64,000 nt of DNA from Pandoraea fibrosis (lineage in GTDB: Bacteria > Pseudomonadota > Gammaproteobacteria > Burkholderiales > Burkholderiaceae): positions 5,456,001 to 5,520,000 of the forward strand of contig NZ_CP047385.1 in the NCBI RefSeq assembly GCF_000807775.2, given 5' to 3'. Below the pieces are notes generated by a model. It was given only the letters and a program-made list of their open reading frames with translations. It had not been told where the DNA came from and searched no databases. Shown one piece after another: positions 18,116 through 26,369 of this stretch. Both the position numbers and the translations under genes were made by a program. Every line of letters begins with the position of its first letter. Positions within the stretch are counted from its first letter, which is position 1.

Positions 18116-18544
18116 ATGAACGTCGATCATGAGTTCGTCGTCATTCCAAACACCATCAAGCAACAGGCTCGCATGCGAGCTTACGAGATCATGTTTGATA
18201 TACCCGCGTTTCGCACCAACGAGCACCTTCATCCAGCAGAAGTCAACGTCGCTCGAATGAAGTTTCATTACCACCCTAGAAAGCGACTGGTCGAGTTCTT
18301 TTCCTTCCAGGAGTATCTCTGCAAATACGCCAGTCTCGCCATGACACTTGAGCAGGCCTGCGGGTCTATCATCGACGACTTTTTTGAGTCGATTGAGCCA
18401 ATTCAATGTGAATTGATCGTGCAGAACGAGTTGCCAGATTGTGCAAATGTCACGATCCGTGCCTCACGAGGATGGATCGACGCAATCCACTCGCCGGCCG
18501 CCTCTTCGCCAATACCCGGGAAGAGAATTGCGCTCCTCACCTGA
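18116..18544 (+). CDS. QueF-fold (T-fold) protein lacking the catalytic Cys
   Basis: 142-aa protein. Residues about 22-120 align without large gaps to the NADPH-dependent preQ0 nitrile reductase QueF (queuosine pathway) as I remember it. The segment LVEFFSFQEYL (58-68) matches QueF ...VESKSLKLYL, and E79 falls where the second substrate-binding Glu lies, followed by IIDDFFESIEP matching NDLxELxDP. However, the QueF loop with the nucleophilic Cys and the proton-donor Asp (SLCPxTGQPD) is replaced by RTNEHLHPAE (33-42), and the His before the second Glu is Leu. So the purine-binding T-fold seems kept while nitrile reduction is unlikely. Start: GGAGG five bases before the ATG and an in-frame stop 15 bases upstream. 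Base composition is clearly lower in GC than neighbours, suggesting transfer. The function is unknown. Confidence 0.6.
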   Translation: MNVDHEFVVIPNTIKQQARMRAYEIMFDIPAFRTNEHLHPAEVNVARMKFHYHPRKRLVEFFSFQEYLCKYASLAMTLEQACGSIIDDFFESIEPIQCELIVQNELPDCANVTIRASRGWIDAIHSPAASSPIPGKRIALLT

Positions 18545-18548
18545 ATTG

Positions 18549-18803
18549 ATGCGAATGAATATTCCGGACACCATCGGTATTGTGGGCGCGCTCACCGTGG
18601 TCATGGCCTACTTCCTGAACCTTCACGGAACGCTCTCGACAGCTGGGTACAAGTATTCGGCCTTGAACTTGGGCGGGTCGCTGATGATCGTCTATTCGCT
18701 GGCCTACAACCCGAATCCCGCCTCGCTGTTGATTGAAATATTCTGGGCCTCAATCAGCGCGTATGGCCTGTACAAGTCGTACAGAAACCGAGGATCAAGA
18801 TGA
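18549..18803 (+). CDS. Small CBU_0592-like membrane protein
   Basis: 84-aa protein with three hydrophobic segments (about residues 7-24, 36-52 and 58-78) and a short basic tail (YKSYRNRGSR). The pattern IGIVGA...AYFLN...LSTAGYKYSALNLGG...NPASLLIEIFWASISAYGLYK resembles the small CBU_0592-like membrane family of unknown function. The start is ATG at 18549 (or 18555), 4 bases after the upstream gene; its stop codon overlaps the next gene by four bases (ATGA). It is therefore the middle gene of a coupled operon and may anchor or export for the two flanking soluble proteins (inference). Confidence 0.65.
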   Translation: MRMNIPDTIGIVGALTVVMAYFLNLHGTLSTAGYKYSALNLGGSLMIVYSLAYNPNPASLLIEIFWASISAYGLYKSYRNRGSR

Positions 18804-19366
18804 TGCGAAGGCACGTTCTTTTGGGCACGACAGGCAGTATTGGCGCGAAAGACACGGTCAAATTGATCGAGTTGCTTAGCAAGAAGCATGAAGTACAGGT
18901 TATTGCATCCGCGCCTTCACTCGCGTTCTTCGATCTGGCCACGGCTCGTCGACGCGCGACGATTCACACGGATGAAGACGATTGGTACGTGTGGCGGCAA
19001 CGCGGCGATCAGATCCTGCACATTTCGCTGAGGAATTGGGCCGATATCTTCGTCATTGCACCAACGACGGCCAACACACTCGGAAAACTGGCGTCCGGCA
19101 TTTGCGACAACTTGCTCACGACAACCTGTCGGGCATGGCAAATCAGGAGTAAGCCCCTCCTGGTAGCCCCATCCATGAACAAGTTTATGTGGGAGCACCC
19201 ATTAACAGACATGCATCTCGAGCGACTTCGGGCTTGGAAGATTGGCGTAATACCACCTAGAGAGAAGTGGTTGGCCGGCGGAGACTTTGGCCCCGCCGCA
19301 ATGGCCACGCCAGAACATGTTGTTGCCCATGTCGAGCACGCGCTCTCTGTTCGCAAAGAGGATTAG
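18800..19366 (+). CDS. HAL3/PPC-decarboxylase-like flavoprotein (HFCD family), clamp Cys missing
   Basis: 188-aa FMN-type flavoprotein of the homo-oligomeric Cys-decarboxylase family (phosphopantothenoylcysteine decarboxylase, plant/yeast HAL3, lantibiotic EpiD). Visible motifs: N-terminal LLGTTGSIGA phosphate loop, catalytic His in HISLRNWAD (H74), PTTANT (88-93) in the PASANT position, LASGICDNLLT, and PSMNKFMW (124-131) for the PxMNxxMW motif. It resembles the single-domain eukaryotic HAL3 type more than the bacterial bifunctional CoaBC. In the substrate clamp, HAL3 has ACGDYG; here it is AGGDFG (G160), so the Cys that reduces the enethiol intermediate is absent. The product could thus be an enethiol, as in EpiD, or the role may differ (inference). 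The stop codon overlaps the fliA stop tail to tail. Confidence 0.75.
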   Translation: MMRRHVLLGTTGSIGAKDTVKLIELLSKKHEVQVIASAPSLAFFDLATARRRATIHTDEDDWYVWRQRGDQILHISLRNWADIFVIAPTTANTLGKLASGICDNLLTTTCRAWQIRSKPLLVAPSMNKFMWEHPLTDMHLERLRAWKIGVIPPREKWLAGGDFGPAAMATPEHVVAHVEHALSVRKED

Positions 19367-20091
19367 TTCGCCGACGTCCACGCCTTCTCGCGCAGCGTCG
19401 CGCGCAGGCGGGAAATCGCCTGGCTGTGCAACTGGCAGACGCGTGACTCGCTCACTTCGAGCACCGCACCGATCTCGCGAAGGTTCAGTCCCTGCTCGTA
19501 GTACAGACTCATCAGCAACTTCTCGCGCTCGGGCAAGCGGTCGATGGCGTCGACCACCCCACCACGCAATCCCTCGTCGAGCAGCATCGTCAGCGGATCG
19601 GCGCCCGGGTCCGAACAGATCCGGTCGATGAACGGCTCTTCGTCCGCCGCTTCGAAATCTTCGTAATAGATCAGCTGACAGCCGTGCACGTCCTGCAGCA
19701 TCTGCTGATACTCGGACAGCCCGATGGACATCTCGCCGGCAATCTCGCTCTCCGACGGCCCCCGGCCCAGTCGCTGCTCCAGCCGCTGCACCGCCTGTTC
19801 GATCTGACGCGCCGTCTTGCGAATCCCACGCGACGCCCAGTCCAGCTCGCGCAACTCGTCGAGCATCGCCCCGCGAATGCGCTGGCTCGCATAGGTTTCG
19901 AATTGCGCGCCCTGCGTCTCCTGATATCGGTTCGACGCATCGAGCAACCCCAGCATGCCGGCCTGAATCAGGTCTTCCAATTCCACGCTCGCCGGCAGCT
20001 TCGCCATCAATTGCAGCGCCAGACGGCGCACCAATGGCGCGTATTGGGTCAGCGTGTCGTTCGTGTCGACCTTCCCGCGCGCGGTATACAT
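19363..20091 (-). CDS. fliA: Flagellar sigma factor FliA (sigma-28)
   Basis: 242-aa sigma factor for late flagellar and chemotaxis genes. The ATG at 20091 (MYTARGKVDTND) follows a GGAGGG site; the longer frame would add an atypical 24-residue tail. Region 2 is clear (LVRRLALQLMAKLPASVELEDLIQ, then GLLDASNRYQ...FETYASQRIRGAMLDELRELDW), with region 3 and region 4 at the C-terminus (REKLLMSLYYEQGLNLREIG...SESRVCQLHSQA). It is held by FlgM (16.9 kb) and should use the promoters noted before flgM, flgK and motA. Confidence 0.97.
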   Translation of the reverse strand: MYTARGKVDTNDTLTQYAPLVRRLALQLMAKLPASVELEDLIQAGMLGLLDASNRYQETQGAQFETYASQRIRGAMLDELRELDWASRGIRKTARQIEQAVQRLEQRLGRGPSESEIAGEMSIGLSEYQQMLQDVHGCQLIYYEDFEAADEEPFIDRICSDPGADPLTMLLDEGLRGGVVDAIDRLPEREKLLMSLYYEQGLNLREIGAVLEVSESRVCQLHSQAISRLRATLREKAWTSAN

Positions 20092-20128
20092 GTTTCCCTC
20101 CGCTTCCTCTCGACGCGTGCCTTGACGC

Positions 20129-20983
20129 TCAGACCGTGTGGGCGCTGAGCGCGCCCACATCATGCGTCAGTTCGCTGCCACGATCGGCGCCGAGCGCCGC
20201 CGGCCCTGTCTCGCGCATCGCCAACGGCCAATGCATCACCTGTGCCGCCAACTGACGATACGCCACCGCCGACGGCGCCATCGGGAACGCATCGACCACC
20301 GTGCGCGTCAGTTGCCGCGCACGCATGACCTGCCGATCCGTCGGCACATGGCCGGCCAGTTCCAGCGACACCGCCAGATAGCGGCTCGCCGTCGTTGCCA
20401 GATTACGGCACACCACACGTGCCTCCATATCTTCCGCCCGGTTCACCAACACCCGGAATTGCGCCAGCGCATAGTCGTAATGCGCCTGCTTGATCCACGA
20501 ATAGGCCCCCGTGATCGATGCCGGTTCGCAACCGAGCACCACCATGACATCGTGCGCATGGGCAGCCAGCGGGCTGAGCACCGCGCCAGCGTGCGTGCAA
20601 TCGATAACCACGATGTCGGGGTCGCCCGTCGTCAGCAACGGCAACGCGCGCGACGGATCGATACGTTCGGGATGACGGTGCGCCACCGGCACCAGGACCA
20701 CGTTGTCGCGCGTATGAACGCGAATCGCCTCGGGCGAGACACGCCCGGCGAGCACATCATGGATATCGCCGCGCAGCGGCAAGCCGAGGGCCGGCGCCGC
20801 ATGGCCGCTCTCGTCGGCCAGCACGACATCCTGACCGTGATGGGCCAGCGCACTGGCCAGATTCAGCGCCGCACTCGTCTGACCCGCTTCAGGCGCACTC
20901 CCCACCACCGCAACGATACGCGTGGTGTGGCGCGCCACCAGTCGGCGCAGCCCCTCAGCCTGATCGACTACGAGTTTAACCAA
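20129..20983 (-). CDS. flhG: Flagellar number regulator FlhG (MinD-like ATPase, degenerate P-loop)
   Basis: 284-aa MinD/ParA-like protein that works with FlhF to control flagellar number and placement (called FleN or YlxH elsewhere). The fold is recognisable: TRIVAVVGS at strand 1, ADES, DIVVIDCTH, and a C-terminal region. The P-loop is degenerate: the expected KGGxGKT is SAPEAGQTS (29-37), with neither the signature Lys nor the P-loop Lys. It overlaps the end of flhF by eight bases and lies 37 bases before fliA. The Walker residues suggest weak or altered ATP use (inference). Confidence 0.88.
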   Translation of the reverse strand: MVKLVVDQAEGLRRLVARHTTRIVAVVGSAPEAGQTSAALNLASALAHHGQDVVLADESGHAAPALGLPLRGDIHDVLAGRVSPEAIRVHTRDNVVLVPVAHRHPERIDPSRALPLLTTGDPDIVVIDCTHAGAVLSPLAAHAHDVMVVLGCEPASITGAYSWIKQAHYDYALAQFRVLVNRAEDMEARVVCRNLATTASRYLAVSLELAGHVPTDRQVMRARQLTRTVVDAFPMAPSAVAYRQLAAQVMHWPLAMRETGPAALGADRGSELTHDVGALSAHTV

Positions 20984-22238
20984 AGCAGGCCTCGCCTGAA
21001 GGTTGAGCAGGCGCGAACAGCCCGCTGTAGTTGGGATCGACTCCGCGCACCACCGCCGGCAAATCTTCCTCGGCCGGCACGAACGGCGAACCCGTCACCG
21101 GCGCAGAAAGCGCCGTATCGATCAGGAACTGCCGGTCTGCCACGTGCAGATTCTCCGGCACTCGCTGCCCCGTGGAAACGTAATGCACCGGCAAACGGTG
21201 ACGAATCACCGTATCGAGCACCGAACCGAGATTGGTCGTCTCGTCGAGTTTCGTCAGGATACACCCGGCGAGATCACCGCCGCCGTCCGCACTGGCGCTG
21301 CGATAGGCATGCACCACTTCGTTGAGCGTGTCGCCATGACTCGTCGCATTGAGCAACAGCAGACGTTGCACCGGTGTCTCCGCGCCGCACAACATCGCGA
21401 CCTGTTCTGGCACCGTGCGATCGCGCTGACTCATGCCCACCGTGTCAATCAGCACCATATGTTTGTTGCGCAACTCGGTCAGCGCAAGACGCAGATCCGT
21501 GGCGTCCTTCACCGCATGCACCGTCACGCCGAGAATCTTGCCGTAGATGCGCAATTGTTCATGGCCGCCGATACGATAGCTGTCGGTCGTGAGCAGTGCG
21601 AGCTTCTCGGCGCCGTGACGCATCACGCAACGCGCCGCGAGCTTGGCCGTCGTCGTGGTCTTGCCCACGCCGGTCGGCCCCATTAGCGCATACACGCCGC
21701 CCCGGTCCATCAGTTCGTCTTCGTTCGGCATGATGGGCAGGTTGCGCGTGAGCGCGCTCTTCACCCAGTCGAGCCCATTCTCGCGGTCGCTCCCTTCCGG
21801 CAGATGCTCCAGCAATGCGCGACCCAGTTGCGCCGAGAACCCGGCCGCGAGCAGCGTGCGCAGAATCTCGCCCTGTGCCGGCGAGCGGCGTTGCTTGTCG
21901 TTCCAGACCAGCCCCGCGACCTGCTCTTCGAGCAACCCGCGCATGCTCTGGAGTTCGCCCATCATGGTCTGGGCAAACGCGCTCGCCGCAGCCGCGTCAT
22001 GGGGACTTACCGCCGACGTTGCAGCGACCGGCGCAGGCGCTGCCGGGCGTGGACGCGGCCGGTGCGTCGGCATGTCGCCGCCCGCGAGCGCGTCGAGATC
22101 CTCTTCCGCCAGCGCGACGATTTCCACGCCGTTGGCGACCGAGCGGTTGGACAACACGACCGCATCGGGTCCGATTTCCTCGCGAATCTGGCGCAGTGCG
22201 TCGCGGCACGTGCCCGCAAAGAATTTCCGAATCTTCAC
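20976..22238 (-). CDS. flhF: Flagellar SRP-like GTPase FlhF (GTG start)
   Basis: 420-aa SRP-type GTPase that recruits early flagellar components. It has an N-terminal basic region (MKIRKFFAGTCRDALRQIREE), a Pro/Ala-rich linker (about 57-80), an N domain, then the G domain with Walker A GPTGVGKT (187-194), TTDSYRIGGHEQL, the D-T-V-G-M switch and TKLDE. The start is GTG at 22238, six bases after a GGAGG site. It overlaps flhA by four bases and flhG by eight. Confidence 0.96.
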   Translation of the reverse strand: MKIRKFFAGTCRDALRQIREEIGPDAVVLSNRSVANGVEIVALAEEDLDALAGGDMPTHRPRPRPAAPAPVAATSAVSPHDAAAASAFAQTMMGELQSMRGLLEEQVAGLVWNDKQRRSPAQGEILRTLLAAGFSAQLGRALLEHLPEGSDRENGLDWVKSALTRNLPIMPNEDELMDRGGVYALMGPTGVGKTTTTAKLAARCVMRHGAEKLALLTTDSYRIGGHEQLRIYGKILGVTVHAVKDATDLRLALTELRNKHMVLIDTVGMSQRDRTVPEQVAMLCGAETPVQRLLLLNATSHGDTLNEVVHAYRSASADGGGDLAGCILTKLDETTNLGSVLDTVIRHRLPVHYVSTGQRVPENLHVADRQFLIDTALSAPVTGSPFVPAEEDLPAVVRGVDPNYSGLFAPAQPSGEACFG

Positions 22239-24340
22239 GCTTGACCTCCGATGAGTGCCGTCATTTTCACGTTCCGTGTGTCAGGCACTTCCGCATACGA
22301 CAAAACCTTGAGCTGCGGCAGGCTGCGGCGCAGGAAGCGCGAGAGCAGCGAACGCAGCGGATGTTGGACCAGCAATACCGGCGGCAATCCCTGGCGCTCC
22401 TGACGCGCCACGGCTGCCTGTGTTTCGCGCAGCAACGTGTCCGCGAGGCCCGGCTCGAGACCGGTGCCTCCGCCTGCGGACAATGCCTGCGTGAGAATGC
22501 GTTCGAGATTGGCGTCGAGCCCGACCACTTCGAGGTCGCCGCTGCCCGGGAACACGCTCTGCGTGATCGCGCGGCCAAGCGCCAGGCGCACCAGCGCCGT
22601 GAGGTCGTAAGGGTCCTGCACGCGCGCGCCGTGCTCGGCAATCGTGTCGATGATCGTGCGCATGTCGCGAATCGGCACCCGCTCCTCGAGCAGGTTCTGC
22701 AACACCTTCTGCAACGTGGTGAGCGCAACGGTCTTCGGCACCAGATCTTCGATGAGCTTCGGCGCATCCTTGCCGATGCGCTCGATGAGCTGCTGCACTT
22801 CCTGACGTCCGAGCAACTCGTGCGAATGAGCGTTGATCAGGTGATTCAAATGCGTGGCGACTACGGTGCCGGCGTCGACCACCGTATAACCGTAGGCCTG
22901 CGCCTGATCGCGCTGGCCGACGTCGATCCACGTGGCCGGCAGACCGAAGGCGGGGTCGCGCGTCGGCGTGCCTTGCAGCGGCGCACTGACCTGCCCCGGA
23001 TCGATGGCGAGCAGTTGGCCGGGGTACGCTTCGCCCTCGCCGATGATCACGCCCTTGAGCGTGATGCGGTACTGGTTCGGGCGCAGCTCCAGGTTGTCTC
23101 GGATGTGCACCACCGGCGCGAGGAAGCCGATTTCCTGTGCGAATTTCTTGCGAATGCCCTTGATCCGCTTGAGCAACTCGCCGTCCTGATTGCGGTCGAC
23201 GAGCGGAATCAGGCGATAGCCGACTTCCAACCCCAGCGGGTCGACGAGCGCCACGTCGTCCCACGAGGCTTCGGCCACTTCGGCCGGCGCGGTCGATGCC
23301 ACCGGCGTGGGACGCGTCGCCTGTTGCTTGGCCGCCTCGGCCTTGCGGAACTGCCAACGGGCGAGTGCGCCCAGACCGATCGCCAACAGCAGGAAGGCGA
23401 AGTGCGGCATGCCCGGGATCAGGCCCATCAGTCCGAGAATTGCCGCCGTGATGCCGAGCACACGCGGATTGCTGAACAGTTGCGAGACGACCTGCTGGCC
23501 AACGTCTTCGTCGGTGGCCACCCGGGAGACCACCACACCGGCGGCCGTCGAGATCACCAGGGCCGGGATCTGCGCGACGAGACCGTCACCGATGGTCAGC
23601 AGCGTGTAGTTCTTGGCGGCCAGGCCGATGTCCAGCCCGTGCTGGACCACGCCGACGATCAGCCCACCGACGATGTTGATGACCATGATGAGCAGACCGG
23701 CAACTGCGTCCCCGCGCACGAACTTCGATGCACCGTCCATCGAGCCGTAGAAGTCGGCTTCCTGCGCGATCACCGAGCGGCGCTTGCGCGCTTCCTCTTC
23801 GCCGATCAGGCCGGCGTTCAGGTCGGCGTCGATGGCCATCTGCTTGCCGGGCATGGCGTCGAGGGTAAAGCGCGCGCCCACTTCGGCGATACGCCCCGCC
23901 CCCTTCGTAATCACCATGAAGTTGATGACCACGAGGATGATGAACACCACGATACCGACGGCGTAGTTGCCCCCCACGAGGAAGTGGCCGAACGCCTCGA
24001 TCACCTTGCCGGCGGCGTCCGGGCCGGTGTGGCCTTCGAGCAGCACCACGCGCGTCGACGCCACGTTCAGTGACAGTCGCAGCAGCGTGGAGAACAGCAG
24101 CACGCTCGGGAACGCCGCAAAGTCGAGCGGCTTTTGCGTGTACATGCTCACGAGCAGCACCATCACCGCCAGGGCGATGTTGAAGGTGAACAGCAGATCC
24201 AGGATGAACGGCGGCAACGGGAGGATCATCATGCCCAGAATCATGATGATCAGCACCGGCGCGGCAAGCGACTTCAGACTGCCGCCGAGGAGCATTTGCG
24301 ACGAGCGCAGCAACTGGTTCGCGCGAGGGTTGAGGTTCAT
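22235..24340 (-). CDS. flhA: Flagellar export gate protein FlhA
   Basis: 701-aa major subunit of the export gate. The first about 340 residues hold eight membrane segments and the conserved FHIPEP-type loop (here around [21 protein letters not shown], which appears as [14 protein letters not shown] and DLNAGLI). The rest is the cytoplasmic platform that receives substrates and chaperones, including FlgN with FlgK/FlgL. Length is typical. It starts 3 bases after flhB and overlaps flhF by four bases, giving an flhB-A-F-G-fliA operon. Confidence 0.98.
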   Translation of the reverse strand: [701 protein letters not shown]

Positions 24341-24343
24341 TCG

Positions 24344-25495
24344 TTACACTCGTTTCGACCCGGCGCGCCGCGGCGCGTCGAGTTCGGCCGGCACCGGCAG
24401 GTCCGACGGAACGTTCGGTTCCACGCCCCCTTCGGTACGCCAGCGGCGAAGCTGGAAGACCCACGCCAGCACTTCGGCCACGGCCGTGTACAGCGTGGCC
24501 GGGATTTCGTGGCCGATCTCGACGTGCGCATGCAGCGCGCGAGCGAGCGGCGGAGCTTCGAGAATCGGGATGTTGTGCTGCGCACCCATTTCGCGGATGC
24601 GCTGCGCCACCAGGTCGGTGCCCTTGGCCAGCACACGCGGCGCGCGCATGTTGTCCTTGTATTCGAGGGCGACGGCAAAGTGCGTCGGGTTGGTCACGAT
24701 CACGTCGGCCTTGGGCACGTCCTGCATCATGCGGCGGCGTGCGGCCTGACGCTGCAACTGACGAATGTGCGCCTTGAGGTGCGGGTCGCCTTCCGACTCC
24801 TTGTTCTCCTGACGCACTTCCTCTTTGGTCATGCGCAACTTCTTGTAGTGCTGCCAGAGCTGGAACGGAATATCGATGGCCGCCACCAGCAGCAGTGACG
24901 ACACGATGAACGCGCAGCACACCACGATCATCTCGCCCACATGTGGCAGGGCGGCGCGCGGCGACTGGGTCATCAGGCCCATCACGGCGTCTTTGTCGCG
25001 GGCGATCGCCCAGTAAGCCACCGCGCCGACGAGCACGGTCTTCGCCACCGCCTTGATCAGCTCGACCAGACCTTGCGTCGAGAACATGCGGCCCAGCCCC
25101 TTGAGCGGGTTCAGACGGCCGAAGTTGGGAGCGAGCGATTTGGTCGTGAAGAGCCAGCCGCCGAGCGCCATCGGGGCCGCAATGGCCGCGATCACCAGCA
25201 CGCCGAGCAACGGGGCGATGGTGATGAGAGCGTCGGCGCCCGAGTGAGCGGCATAGGACAGCATGCGATGGGTGTCGAGGGCGGTGCCCGGCTCGAACGC
25301 CATGCCGTGACGCATGAGTTGCGCGAAGCCTTGCGAGATCCGGTCGGCCGTCATCCACAGGCCGGCGACCCCGGCCGCCAGCAAGGCGAACGTGGAAAGC
25401 TCGCGCGAACGCGCAACCTGCCCCTCCTCGCGCGCCTTTTCAAGACGCCGGGGAGACGCAGGTTCCGACTTTTCGAGATCGCTTTCCTCAGCCAT
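24344..25495 (-). CDS. flhB: Flagellar export switch protein FlhB
   Basis: 383-aa export gate protein that switches substrate specificity from hook to filament. It has four membrane segments (about 33-55, 88-115, 145-165, 187-210) and a cytoplasmic domain with the autocleavage site NPTH (269-272). The N-terminal EKSEPASPRRLEKAREEGQVARS is typical. It is the first gene of the flhB-A-F-G-fliA unit; a 197-base gap separates it from cheZ, with no promoter I could assign confidently. Confidence 0.97.
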   Translation of the reverse strand: MAEESDLEKSEPASPRRLEKAREEGQVARSRELSTFALLAAGVAGLWMTADRISQGFAQLMRHGMAFEPGTALDTHRMLSYAAHSGADALITIAPLLGVLVIAAIAAPMALGGWLFTTKSLAPNFGRLNPLKGLGRMFSTQGLVELIKAVAKTVLVGAVAYWAIARDKDAVMGLMTQSPRAALPHVGEMIVVCCAFIVSSLLLVAAIDIPFQLWQHYKKLRMTKEEVRQENKESEGDPHLKAHIRQLQRQAARRRMMQDVPKADVIVTNPTHFAVALEYKDNMRAPRVLAKGTDLVAQRIREMGAQHNIPILEAPPLARALHAHVEIGHEIPATLYTAVAEVLAWVFQLRRWRTEGGVEPNVPSDLPVPAELDAPRRAGSKRV

Positions 25496-25692
25496 GCCCT
25501 ATCCACAGCGGGCGGACGAACCCACCCTATCGCGACCGATTATGGCCGTAACCGTCAAGTCACAAAGGGGGGAATAGAGGCGGGATTGGGCGGTATTTCG
25601 TGACGGCGGCCAAATCGGGTTGGCGCCGGGACCGGCACAGGGGCCGGAAAGCCACGCCCGCCAGGCCGGTCACCGGCTGGCGGGGCGCTCAC

Positions 25693-26367
25693 TCAGAAGC
25701 CGAGGCTGGCGAGCAGGTCGTCGACTTGCCCCTGATCGGCCACGATGTCGGTGCGGCCTTCCTTCTTGATCTGCGGCCCGTTGAGCAGCGAGTCTTCGGC
25801 CTCTTTGCGTTTCTCGGGCGGCATGTTCTCGAGCAGCGTCTGGAGCAGGTGCTTCTCGATTTCCTGCACGACATCCATGACCTTCTTGATGACCTGACCG
25901 GTCAGATCCTGGAAGTCCTGCGCCATCATGATTTCCATCAGATGGTTGTTGGTCGCGCGGGTGTCTTCGGGTACGCGACGCAGATAGGTGCGTGTCTCGA
26001 GCACGAGCTTGCGCGCATCCTCAAGTTCGAGCGGCTCGTCGAACCACTTGGCCCAGCGTTCGTCGAGGGCGTTGGCATCCGCTTCGAGACGATCCTGAAG
26101 CGGCTTGGCCAATTCGATGGCGGTGAGCGCCCGCACCGCCGCCTGCTCGGTCATGGTCGCGACGTAGTTCAGACGGTCGCGCGCATCGGGAATCGCTTCG
26201 GCAGCTTGCTCGAGTTGCTTGTCCAGACCCAGCTCACGCAGGTTGTCGCGCAACATGCGTGTCAACTGGCCGATGCGCATCAGCATGCGCTCGGCGGGGT
26301 CCGCCTCGCCGGTCACGTAAGCGCCATCGGGCTCACCCGGCCATTCAGTGCTCGCCTCGTGGGTCAC
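25693..26367 (-). CDS. cheZ: Chemotaxis phosphatase CheZ (GTG start)
   Basis: 224-aa CheY-P phosphatase. The active-site helix is conserved ([16 protein letters not shown], about 147-162, containing the catalytic Asp and Gln). The C-terminal CheY-binding peptide follows a flexible linker ([13 protein letters not shown]). The start at 26367 is GTG, two bases after the cheY stop codon, so coupling to cheY is likely. It opens with a short acidic N-terminal tail. Confidence 0.95.
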   Translation of the reverse strand: MTHEASTEWPGEPDGAYVTGEADPAERMLMRIGQLTRMLRDNLRELGLDKQLEQAAEAIPDARDRLNYVATMTEQAAVRALTAIELAKPLQDRLEADANALDERWAKWFDEPLELEDARKLVLETRTYLRRVPEDTRATNNHLMEIMMAQDFQDLTGQVIKKVMDVVQEIEKHLLQTLLENMPPEKRKEAEDSLLNGPQIKKEGRTDIVADQGQVDDLLASLGF

Positions 26368-26369
26368 GC

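Noticed and set aside
18026..18406. 126-aa minus-strand frame opposite the QueF-like gene
   Set aside because: No good ribosome binding site, and the plus strand here has a recognisable family, a strong GGAGG and a bounded start. The frame is a shadow.
21815..24073. Long plus-strand open frame opposite flhF/flhA
   Set aside because: Antisense shadow of well-conserved FlhF and FlhA; no recognisable domain.
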